Origin: Bacteroidia bacterium
GTDB lineage: Bacteria; Bacteroidota; Bacteroidia; Flavobacteriales; Flavobacteriaceae
Length of the DNA: 7,367 bases
Direction: 5' to 3'
Assembly (NCBI GenBank): GCA_030429325.1
Contig: JAUICT010000091.1
Span: forward strand, 1-7,367
Shown here: positions 1 to 6,101 of the stretch, piece after piece
Layout: every line of letters begins with the position of its first letter
Numbering within the stretch: position 1 is the first letter of the stretch
Made by a program: the position numbers and the translations under genes
Notes under the pieces: generated by a model
Seen by the model: only the letters and a program-made list of their open reading frames with translations
Told to the model about the DNA's origin: nothing
Database searches by the model: none

Positions 1-2740
1 TCCCTTAGTAATCATTGATGGCGTCCCTTCGGATGTATCACTTTTGAATTTGATCGCCCCTGAAGACATTGAAAGTATTTCGGTATTAAAAGATGCCTCT
101 TCCGCGGCAATTTATGGAGCAAGAGCTGCCTTTGGGGTACTTTTGATCACCACCAAGACCGGGAGTAAAGAAAAAACATCCATTCGATACAATACCTACG
201 TTACCTTGGGCTCCCCGACCGTTGTACCCGAGAAAACCACCGATCCCTACATCTATCTGGCATTGCAACGTTTGTCCGAGGACAATACGCCATGGACGGG
301 CGTGGGAACCTCAGCTGAAAGACTGGCTTGGGCAAGGGAACGTAGTGATAATCCACTTAGTACTGTTGGTGTCAGGGAAAGTATCAACAACCCCGGGCTT
401 TGGGAATATATGGGTAATGAGAACTGGACCAATTATTTCTTGTCCAACAACACCTATTCGCAAAATCATAACTTGAGCTTTACCGGTGGATCGGAAAAGG
501 TGAGCTATTACCTTTCCGCATCCCACAACAAACACAATGGCTCCTTAAAGATTGCCGATGACTATTTTAGCAGAACAGGGCTCCGAAGTAGGATCAACGT
601 GCAACTGAACGATTGGTTAAGTTTGGGCAACAATACTTCCTATCTAATTTCAAAGCGGAAAAACCCCTCCTATTTCAACATTCAGACCCTGTACAACTTT
701 GCCCCTACGGATTGGGACAAAAACCCCGATGGCAGTTGGGCCAATACTGATGTTGGGTGGATGGGCGCCCGTTTGACGGATGGTGGTAATGAAACTGGAA
801 AAACCAACACCTTTCAGACTACTTTTGACACCCAGGCTTGGTTGATCAAGGACATTCTAAAAGTGAATGCCGAGTATACCCTTCGCAAAGAGCATTATAA
901 TTATGATGCCAATTATGCCAAGTTTCAAATAGGATACGGTCCGGACGATGTTCGTGAAGAAGGAATAAACGAAGTATGGAAGCGATTCTCCGATGAGCAA
1001 TATCAGGTATTAAACATCTACGGAACCTTCAACAAAACTTTTGGTGATCATGCCTTGACTCTGTTGGGCGGTTACAACCAAGAAGAATCCCGATATGATT
1101 ACGTGACCCTTAACCGGGATGCAGTCATTTCCTCTTCCCTCCCGACCCTTGAATTGGCAACAGGCACATTGTTCGGCAACCAATACATACGATCATGGGC
1201 ACTCCGCGGGTTGTTCTACAGGGCCAATTACATCTATAAAGATCGCTATATTTTGGAACTCAATGGAAGGTATGATGGTTCCTCAAGGTTCCCAAAAGAC
1301 AAACGTTTTGGGTTCTTCCCATCTGTTTCCCTTGCTTGGAACGTTGCCAATGAAAACTTTATGAAGTCCCTATACCCAACCTTGAACCTACTTAAGTTCA
1401 GGGCATCCTATGGTTCCCTTGGAAACCAGGATGTAGGATATGATAAATTGAACGATGGTTCCTTTGACTACATTCCTTCCATGGGATCGGACTTGTCCGA
1501 TTATATCATCGACGGCGAACTGCCTTTAAAAATTACTGCACCCGGCATTGTTTCCAACAACTATACTTGGGAAGAAGTGGTTTCCAAGAACGTTGGTGTT
1601 GACCTAGGCATGTTCAACAATAAATTCAATGCTTCTTTTGATTACTTCGTCCGGGATACCAAAGGAATGCTCACGTTGGGCAAGGACCTTCCTGCCGTTT
1701 TGGGTGCCAGTGAGCCTAAAGAAAATGCAGGAGACCTACGTACCGAAGGCTGGGAATTGTCCTTGAGCTATCAGAACAACTTCGGAAACCCTAACAACCC
1801 ATTACGATTCAGTGCCAAATTTAATTTGAGTGATAGTAAATCCACCATTACTCGGTTTGACAACCCCAACCGAAGTCTTCTTCAGTATTACGAAGGCATG
1901 GAAATTGGCGAAATTTGGGGGCTTACCTCCGACGGCTTTTTTAGATCTCAAGAGGAAATCGATGCATTGGATGAAACCAGCATCATTCCGTGGGGCGCTC
2001 TCGAAATTGTGGAGGGATGGCCCAAATATGTAGACTTGGATGGCAACCAGAAAATTGAAAAAGGATTGTCTGCCGATGACCCCAAGGATATGAAAGTCAT
2101 TGGAAATATGTTGCCCAGATACCGTTTCGGGCTTAACCTCAACTTTGACTGGAACAATTTTGATCTTGGTGTTTTCCTTCAGGGTGTGGCCAAACGTGAC
2201 TACTACCCAAGGGATTATCTGTACTGGGGCTTCTACCAACAGCCCTACTCTGGCGGTTACGAACACCTACAGGATTTTTATAGGGCTTCTGATGACAGTG
2301 CAGACCGTGTTGCCAACCACTCCCAATCCTACATCAATGCTGGGTTGGCCAACGCCAATACCGATGCCCGATACCCTGTGCTCCAAGCTTGGTTAGCGGA
2401 CAGGAATTTGGGAGAGCGTTTAGATCAAGCCCAAGGTTTGGCCATTCCCCAGACCGCTTACTTATTGGACGGCTCCTACTTGAGGCTGAAGAACATCACC
2501 TTCGGGTATACCATCCCGAACAAGTTTACCAAGAACATGGGCATCTCTTCGGTACGTCTGTACTTTAGTGGCGACAATTTGTTTGAATGGTCCCAAATTG
2601 CCGATTTCTTCGATCCTGAAGCAGTTTCCGATATCAACGAACGTATCAACCCTGCCTATAGTGCCCCAAGGGGAGAGACCAGTGGATACCAGTATCCTTA
2701 CCAGAGAAAATATTCTTTTGGAGTCAATGTCAATTTTTAA
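1..2740 (+). CDS. SusC/RagA-family TonB-dependent outer-membrane transporter, 5'-truncated by window start
   Basis: This is the outer-membrane beta-barrel of a SusCD importer, which takes up oligosaccharides or other oligomers using TonB/ExbBD energy. The frame is open to the window edge (first full codon at 2), so an apparent TTG start at 44 is internal. The 912 visible residues begin inside the plug domain with PLVIIDGVP. The SusC plug signature follows at residues 28-46 (VLKDASSAAIYGARAAFGV), then LLITTKTG, then a long barrel rich in aromatic residues and Asn/Gly. An aspartate-rich loop, VDLDGNQKIE (about 677-686), matches the Ca-loop-like segment common in SusC proteins. The last residues, SFGVNVNF, end in the C-terminal Phe typical of BAM-assembled barrels. 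The signal peptide, carboxypeptidase-regulatory-like domain and TonB box should lie upstream, for an expected full length of about 1,000-1,100 residues. It is followed closely by the susD partner. The family call is secure; the substrate is unknown. Confidence 0.96.
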   Translation, partial: PLVIIDGVPSDVSLLNLIAPEDIESISVLKDASSAAIYGARAAFGVLLITTKTGSKEKTSIRYNTYVTLGSPTVVPEKTTDPYIYLALQRLSEDNTPWTGVGTSAERLAWARERSDNPLSTVGVRESINNPGLWEYMGNENWTNYFLSNNTYSQNHNLSFTGGSEKVSYYLSASHNKHNGSLKIADDYFSRTGLRSRINVQLNDWLSLGNNTSYLISKRKNPSYFNIQTLYNFAPTDWDKNPDGSWANTDVGWMGARLTDGGNETGKTNTFQTTFDTQAWLIKDILKVNAEYTLRKEHYNYDANYAKFQIGYGPDDVREEGINEVWKRFSDEQYQVLNIYGTFNKTFGDHALTLLGGYNQEESRYDYVTLNRDAVISSSLPTLELATGTLFGNQYIRSWALRGLFYRANYIYKDRYILELNGRYDGSSRFPKDKRFGFFPSVSLAWNVANENFMKSLYPTLNLLKFRASYGSLGNQDVGYDKLNDGSFDYIPSMGSDLSDYIIDGELPLKITAPGIVSNNYTWEEVVSKNVGVDLGMFNNKFNASFDYFVRDTKGMLTLGKDLPAVLGASEPKENAGDLRTEGWELSLSYQNNFGNPNNPLRFSAKFNLSDSKSTITRFDNPNRSLLQYYEGMEIGEIWGLTSDGFFRSQEEIDALDETSIIPWGALEIVEGWPKYVDLDGNQKIEKGLSADDPKDMKVIGNMLPRYRFGLNLNFDWNNFDLGVFLQGVAKRDYYPRDYLYWGFYQQPYSGGYEHLQDFYRASDDSADRVANHSQSYINAGLANANTDARYPVLQAWLADRNLGERLDQAQGLAIPQTAYLLDGSYLRLKNITFGYTIPNKFTKNMGISSVRLYFSGDNLFEWSQIADFFDPEAVSDINERINPAYSAPRGETSGYQYPYQRKYSFGVNVNF

Positions 2741-2771
2741 TCAAACAACACGAACACGTTAAACCTTCATC

Positions 2772-4562
2772 ATGAAAAAGGTATTCAACATAAGTATTCT
2801 GATGGTACTGGCCTTGGTATCATCCTGTAATGACGATTTTTTGGAGCGCTTGCCCGAAACCGAGATCGTTACCGACAATTTCTTCAACACTGAAGAAGAC
2901 TTGTCCATCTATATAAACGGCCTGTACAGTTTTCCAGGATTTGGAATGTACTACGCTGATGAAGCCACCGACAATTCCGCTACCACGGGAAATCGCGAAA
3001 TCAAGACCATTATGACCACGGAGGCCAACTCCAACACCATCACTTCGGGTTGGGATTGGGATTATCTCCGGAATGTCAATCTATTCCTTGAGAATTCCCC
3101 CAAAGCAGATGTTTCCGAGGAGATTAGAAACCACTACGATGGTGTAGCTCGATTTTTCAGGGCCCAGTTTTACATGGGAAAAATAAAGCGCTATTCCAAT
3201 GTGCCATGGTATGATACGGTATTGACCACCGATTCCGAGGATTTGTACAAAGCCAGTGACTCCCGTGAATTTGTCATTGAAAAAATCTTTGAGGACTATC
3301 AGTTTGCCATAGACCATGTCTTGGAAGATCAACCCGAAGGTGCTGTGAACAAATGGCTGGTTCTAGCCTATGCCAGTAGAAATGCCCTTTATGAAGGAAC
3401 TTACAGAAAATATCATGACGAATTGAATTTGGCCGGGACTGCCAATACCTATTTGCAAATGGCCTCCAACTTTTCAAAGCAAATTATGGATAATGGTAAT
3501 TTCTCCATTTACAACACGGGAAACCCCAACTCCGATTACTACACCCTGTTTTCGAGTGAGGACCTTACCTCAAATCCTGAAGTTATTTTCACCAATATCA
3601 ATGTGGCCAATGTAAAGAATAGTGGTGCTGGATCAGGGGTTTTCGGTAATTATGAAATGTCGCCTGCACGCGACCTTGTGGAAAGTTATTTGATGGCAGA
3701 CGGCAGCTTTTTGAGCGATCAGCCCAATTATGAAACCTTGACATTTGTGGAAGAGTTTACCAATCGGGACCCCAGATTAAGTCAGACCTATGCTTTTCCA
3801 GGGTGGGAGCTTATTTATGTGACCAACTATTCCTCCGGTGCGGCCAACTATGTTCAACAATTGAACAAAAACTTTACGGGATATCACCAAATCAAAGGTT
3901 TCACCAATAGTTTGGATCAAGATTTTAGAAATGATGTGGATGTCCCCGTATTCCGTTATGCCGAAGTACTACTGACCCATGCCGAAGCACAGGCGGAATT
4001 GGGCTCCGTTTCACAAAGCATTTTGGATGCCACTATAAACGAATTGCGCAGCAGAGTGGGCATGCCCACTCTTACCATGTCCGTAGCTTCAGACCCTGTT
4101 CAAGCTGCCAGATACCCCAATGTAAGCAACCCTGTTCTTTTGGAAATACGAAGGGAAAGAAGGGTGGAACTTGCCTTGGAAGGAAGGCGGTTGGAAGACC
4201 TGAACCGATGGAAAGCCGGAAAACTGATGGAAAAGGAACCTCGCGGTTTATACTTTCCAGGTTTGGGCAAATACGACCTTACGGGTGATGGCATTGAAGA
4301 CATCGTTCTTCTTGGCGCTTCCGATGTAGTTCCCAATCCTGAAGATCGGGAGACCAACAGCTTGGGTGTTACCTTGATCTATTATAGGGCCGGTACTATT
4401 GGTGAAGATGTGGACGTATATCTTACCAACGGTTCAAGCGGTTATGTGATAGCCACACCAGAAAGGGGCACTTTCACAGAGCCCAAAGATTATTATAGAC
4501 CCATTCCAGCCACAGAAGTTACCCTGAACCCCAATTTGGAACAGGTTTTTGGATGGGACTAG
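2772..4562 (+). CDS. SusD/RagB-family surface nutrient-binding lipoprotein
   Basis: This is the lipoprotein lid that binds substrate over the SusC barrel on the cell surface. All 596 residues are present. The signal peptide at residues 1-18 has a lipobox ending VSSC (Cys19). Asp21 and Asp22 follow, resembling the Bacteroidota lipoprotein export signal that directs proteins to the surface. SusD hallmarks are the TPR-like FFRAQFYMGKIKRYSNVPW (about 128-146), VFRYAEVLLTHAEAQAELG (393-411), EIRRERRVELALEGRRLEDL (458-477) followed by NRW, and the C-terminal YYRPIPATEV...NPNLEQVFGW. YDLTGDGIED (501-510) is an acidic loop that may bind calcium (inference). The start is an ATG 31 bases after the susC stop. 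No Shine-Dalgarno is visible, as is usual in this phylum, and the short gap indicates co-transcription. A strong terminator lies 28 bases after the stop. The family is certain; the ligand is not predictable from this window. Confidence 0.97.
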   Translation: MKKVFNISILMVLALVSSCNDDFLERLPETEIVTDNFFNTEEDLSIYINGLYSFPGFGMYYADEATDNSATTGNREIKTIMTTEANSNTITSGWDWDYLRNVNLFLENSPKADVSEEIRNHYDGVARFFRAQFYMGKIKRYSNVPWYDTVLTTDSEDLYKASDSREFVIEKIFEDYQFAIDHVLEDQPEGAVNKWLVLAYASRNALYEGTYRKYHDELNLAGTANTYLQMASNFSKQIMDNGNFSIYNTGNPNSDYYTLFSSEDLTSNPEVIFTNINVANVKNSGAGSGVFGNYEMSPARDLVESYLMADGSFLSDQPNYETLTFVEEFTNRDPRLSQTYAFPGWELIYVTNYSSGAANYVQQLNKNFTGYHQIKGFTNSLDQDFRNDVDVPVFRYAEVLLTHAEAQAELGSVSQSILDATINELRSRVGMPTLTMSVASDPVQAARYPNVSNPVLLEIRRERRVELALEGRRLEDLNRWKAGKLMEKEPRGLYFPGLGKYDLTGDGIEDIVLLGASDVVPNPEDRETNSLGVTLIYYRAGTIGEDVDVYLTNGSSGYVIATPERGTFTEPKDYYRPIPATEVTLNPNLEQVFGWD

Positions 4563-4572
4563 GGTTCAATTG

Positions 4573-4591
4573 TTTGAGTTAGTTTGCTTTA
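4573..4591 (+). repeat. Terminator-associated motif TTTGAGTTAGTT-N3-TTTA, copy 1
   Basis: This segment lies between the susD stop and the first terminator hairpin. It carries TTTGAGTTAGTT at 4573-4584, three variable bases, then TTTA ending at the first base of the hairpin stem. The same arrangement occurs at 5621-5639 before an unrelated hairpin. The identity and spacing are read directly; any function is inference. Confidence 0.6.
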
Positions 4592-4625
4592 GTAAGGGAG
4601 GCCTATGGCCTCCTTTACTTTTTTT
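4591..4625 (+). terminator. Intrinsic terminator of the susC-susD unit
   Basis: The left arm at 4591-4603 (AGTAAGGGAGGCC) pairs with the right arm at 4607-4619 (GGCCTCCTTTACT) through 13 pairs, including one G-U, around a 3-base TAT loop. A run of seven T follows at 4619-4625. This is a classic Rho-independent terminator placed 28 bases after the susD stop. No carbohydrate enzyme gene follows in the same transcript, so the operon appears to end here. Confidence 0.9.
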
Positions 4626-4756
4626 ATACAATGATTATCACCTTTAATGGTTATAGGAGCCTCGCAAAGCCTTGATTTTCCTCGAAAATTCATAAATAAA
4701 GACTATTTTCTTATGGTTTAGGCGTATTTTCAACCCATAACTATAAAAAAAATACC
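4626..4756. other. AT-rich leader between the susD terminator and the DUF4197 gene
   Basis: These 131 bases should hold the promoter of the downstream lipoprotein gene, because the preceding transcript is terminated. No exact TAnnTTTG box is present. The nearest are TATTTTCT and TATTTTCA, which match only four of six fixed bases. A short hairpin, ATTTTC-CTC-GAAAAT, lies at 4675-4689. The A-rich stretch just before the ATG (4745-4752) is typical of Bacteroidota translation starts. No coding frame is seen. Confidence 0.4.
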
Positions 4757-5461
4757 ATGAAACGAACACTGCTATGCATTCTCCTATTTCAGTTTGTAGG
4801 ATGCACCGAACTACAACAGGTAGTAAACCAATTGCCCCAAGGAACCACAGGAATTGGAAATGCAGAAATTGCCCAAGGTCTTAGGGAAGCCCTGAATATG
4901 GGCATTGAAAAACAAGTGGACAAGTTGGCCCTTGAGAATGGCTTTTTTAAGAATGAACTGGTAAAAATCCTCTTGCCCCAAGAGCTTCAGAAGGTAGATA
5001 AAACCCTTCGCGATGTGGGTCTTGGCAATCTGGCCGATGAAGGCCTGCGAATCATCAACCGGGCAGCCGAGGATGCCGTTGGCGAAGCAACCCCCATTTT
5101 TGTGGAGGCCGTTAAGGGAATCACCTTTAATGATGCCAGACAGATTTTATTGGGAAATGACAATGCTGCCACACAGTATCTAGAAGGTTCCACCAAGAAC
5201 AAGTTGTACCAAAAATTCAACCCTATTATCAAAAATTCATTTCAAAAAGTGGGGGCCGACCAGATTTGGAGCAACATCATTACCAAGTACAACAATTTGC
5301 CGCTTACCAACAACGTAAACCCAGATTTAACCGACTACACTACCACCCAAGCCTTGTCTGGAGTATATACCATGATCGCCGTGGAAGAGAAGGAAATTCG
5401 GACAAAAATTTCCTCTAGAACAACAGATTTGTTAAAAAAGGTGTTTGCTTTGCAAGATTAA
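4757..5461 (+). CDS. DUF4197-family lipoprotein
   Basis: The 234-residue protein has a short signal peptide, MKRTLLCILLFQFVGC, with Cys16 as the likely lipidated residue. It should therefore be anchored in the outer membrane or face the periplasm. Glu18 is the only acidic residue right after the cysteine, so surface export is less clear than for the SusD protein. The rest fits DUF4197: GLREALNMGIEKQVDKL (41-57), NGFFKNELVKILLPQELQKV (61-80), LRDVGLG (84-90), NRAAEDA (101-107), FNDARQILLGNDNAATQYL (124-142), then QKVGA...W, YNNLP, and a C-terminal IRTKISSRTTDLLKKVF (214-230). It covers the whole family length and looks helical. The family has no established biochemical function that I can state. 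The gene stands alone, with a terminator upstream and 445 non-coding bases downstream. It is unlikely to belong to the SusCD uptake unit. Confidence 0.9.
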   Translation: MKRTLLCILLFQFVGCTELQQVVNQLPQGTTGIGNAEIAQGLREALNMGIEKQVDKLALENGFFKNELVKILLPQELQKVDKTLRDVGLGNLADEGLRIINRAAEDAVGEATPIFVEAVKGITFNDARQILLGNDNAATQYLEGSTKNKLYQKFNPIIKNSFQKVGADQIWSNIITKYNNLPLTNNVNPDLTDYTTTQALSGVYTMIAVEEKEIRTKISSRTTDLLKKVFALQD

Positions 5462-5573
5462 TCATAATTTTTTTCGAATTACACAATAAGAAGAAAAAAT
5501 CATCGTTATAAACTCAATAAAATGAGATATTTATAACAAAATCCTAAAGTTAAATTAACCTTCGTCCAACGGT

Positions 5574-5588
5574 TATACTAGAATTTTG
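5574..5588 (+). promoter_or_regulatory. Weak candidate promoter upstream of the palindromic terminator
   Basis: TATACT (5574-5579) and GAATTTTG (5581-5588, five of six fixed bases of TAnnTTTG) lie about 50 bases before the hairpin at 5639. No clear -33 TTTG is seen at the expected distance. If active, it would start a short transcript near 5592-5596. Chance occurrence in AT-rich DNA is quite possible. Confidence 0.25.
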
Positions 5589-5620
5589 TAACAAGTTTGA
5601 ATTATCTGAGTTAGCATTTT

Positions 5621-5639
5621 TTTGAGTTAGTTAGTTTTA
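5621..5639 (+). repeat. Terminator-associated motif TTTGAGTTAGTT-N3-TTTA, copy 2
   Basis: TTTGAGTTAGTT lies at 5621-5632, followed by AGT and then TTTA at 5636-5639, where the hairpin stem begins. Motif and distance to the stem are the same as for the copy at 4573-4591. A partial extra copy, GAGTTAG, lies 16 bases upstream at 5608-5614. Confidence 0.6.
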
Positions 5640-5665
5640 AAACCGGTGCATGCACCGGTTTTTTT
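5639..5665 (+). terminator. Intrinsic terminator built on a perfect 24-base palindrome
   Basis: The arms AAAACCGGTGCA (5639-5650) and TGCACCGGTTTT (5651-5662) are perfect reverse complements with no spacer, so the RNA hairpin would close on a tetraloop within its centre. Seven T at 5659-5665 follow the GC-rich core. Only four A precede the stem, so it should work mainly for plus-strand transcripts, either DUF4197 mRNA or a short independent RNA. Confidence 0.85.
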
Positions 5666-5879
5666 GTTGCCCCCCCAAAAGCAATATCATTTTTTCATAC
5701 TGCTAGATTTTAGTTTCGCTGGAACAATGAAACGACTCTCCTAAAGGTACGTTAATTAATTCCTTAAAAAATGTAAAGGGACGTCAACAAAACACGCCTC
5801 AATGTTAAATTTTAGATAAAGTACCTGATTTATAGACGTATACCCCCATATCCTATAATCCACAGAGCTGTTTTGGACG

Positions 5880-5887
5880 TATCTTTG
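5880..5887 (+). promoter_or_regulatory. Candidate Bacteroidota -7 box (TATCTTTG) for the 64-residue gene
   Basis: TATCTTTG matches the TAnnTTTG consensus of the primary sigma factor in Bacteroidota at all six fixed bases. It ends 19 bases before the ATG at 5907, predicting a very short leader. No TTTG is seen about 19-21 bases upstream for the -33 element, which lowers confidence. Confidence 0.5.
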
Positions 5888-5897
5888 TTATAACAAA
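5884..5897. repeat. 14-base perfect palindrome overlapping the candidate promoter and start site
   Basis: TTTGTTA at 5884-5890 is followed directly by its reverse complement TAACAAA at 5891-5897. It begins inside the TATCTTTG box and covers the expected transcription start, which is where an operator would act. A related half, TTATAACAAA, occurs at 5531-5540. The palindrome is real; operator function is inference and no regulator gene is in view. Confidence 0.45.
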
Positions 5898-5906
5898 TCT
5901 TGTGAT

Positions 5907-6101
5907 ATGAACAATCAGTATTGTAGAGTCGGGACTGTGACCCCGATCACTAGCGGAAATCAGGCAATCTCCATTTTGGAGTTCAGATACAACAACTTTC
6001 TTGAAAAAGCAGCCAATGTATCATCCATGGATACTCATTTGGGTGAATTTTTCAAAAGAAAGGCCCAAGGCATCAAAAAGATATTGGAAGCTTTGAGCTA
6101 A
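5907..6101 (+). CDS. Small hypothetical protein, 64 residues
   Basis: I do not recognise a family. The protein has no signal peptide or membrane segment and looks cytoplasmic. The N-terminal third (MNNQYCRVGTVTPITSGNQA) is polar. From about residue 21 it reads as helical and amphipathic, with FRYNNFLEKA (26-35) and a basic patch FFKRKAQGIKKIL (48-60). There are eight Lys/Arg against five Asp/Glu. Support for it being a real gene: a consensus -7 box at 5880-5887, an ATG with short leader, protein-like composition, and an end packed against pyrF, with its TAA (6099-6101) sharing two bases with the minus-strand TAG of pyrF (6098-6100). A single small protein without a known domain could still be spurious. 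No function is assigned. Confidence 0.6.
   Translation: MNNQYCRVGTVTPITSGNQAISILEFRYNNFLEKAANVSSMDTHLGEFFKRKAQGIKKILEALS

Larger units (their letters stand above)
5592..5665 (+). ncRNA. Possible short non-coding transcript ending in a perfect hairpin
   Basis: The strong terminator at 5639-5665 lies 178 bases after the DUF4197 stop and 242 bases before the next start, so no protein gene sits directly upstream of it. A weak promoter-like box at 5574-5588 would yield a transcript of roughly 70-75 bases containing two GAGTTAG copies, a T7 run and the hairpin. No known RNA family is recognised. The alternative is that this is simply the long 3' untranslated end of the DUF4197 mRNA. The 5' end is a guess. 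Confidence 0.25.
5462..5906. other. 445-base intergenic region with terminator and promoter elements
   Basis: Both strands lack a credible protein gene here and the composition is clearly more AT-rich than the flanking genes. In order it holds a T7 run soon after the DUF4197 stop without a good stem; an inverted repeat TAACC/GGTTA (5556-5560 and 5571-5575); promoter-like TATACT and GAATTTTG (5574-5588); two GAGTTAG copies (5608-5614, 5624-5630); a perfect 24-base palindrome with a T-run (5639-5665); a C7 homopolymer (5670-5676); a TAGATTTT box (5704-5711) ahead of a five-codon ATG frame at 5726; two GACGTAT copies (5835-5841, 5876-5882); and a TATCTTTG box before the small gene. No tRNA or rRNA is recognised. 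Confidence 0.6.

Noticed and set aside
44..46. TTG at 44 as the start of the SusC-like gene
   Set aside because: The frame stays open to the window edge and the upstream codons encode PLVIIDGVP, the expected plug-domain sequence, so the true start is outside the window.
1802..2266. 154-residue open frame on the minus strand within susC
   Set aside because: It lies wholly antisense to a strongly conserved barrel region, shows no family resemblance or start signals, and is explained by codon bias of the real gene.
4675..4689. Hairpin ATTTTC-CTC-GAAAAT as a riboswitch or regulatory RNA
   Set aside because: It is only six AT-rich base pairs with no conserved surroundings recognised, which is too weak to call.
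5670..5676. C7 homopolymer as a phase-variation tract
   Set aside because: It is short, non-coding and not positioned within a recognised promoter spacer.
5726..5743. Five-codon frame MKRLS* downstream of a TAGATTTT box, as a possible leader peptide
   Set aside because: It has no attenuator-like structure after it and no regulated gene immediately downstream. Such short frames are expected by chance.
5874..5888. Sigma-54-like element TTGGAC-N5-TTTG before the small gene
   Set aside because: The GG-N10-GC core fails at the -12 position (GT instead of GC) and the TGGCAC element lacks a base. The TAnnTTTG reading explains the site better.
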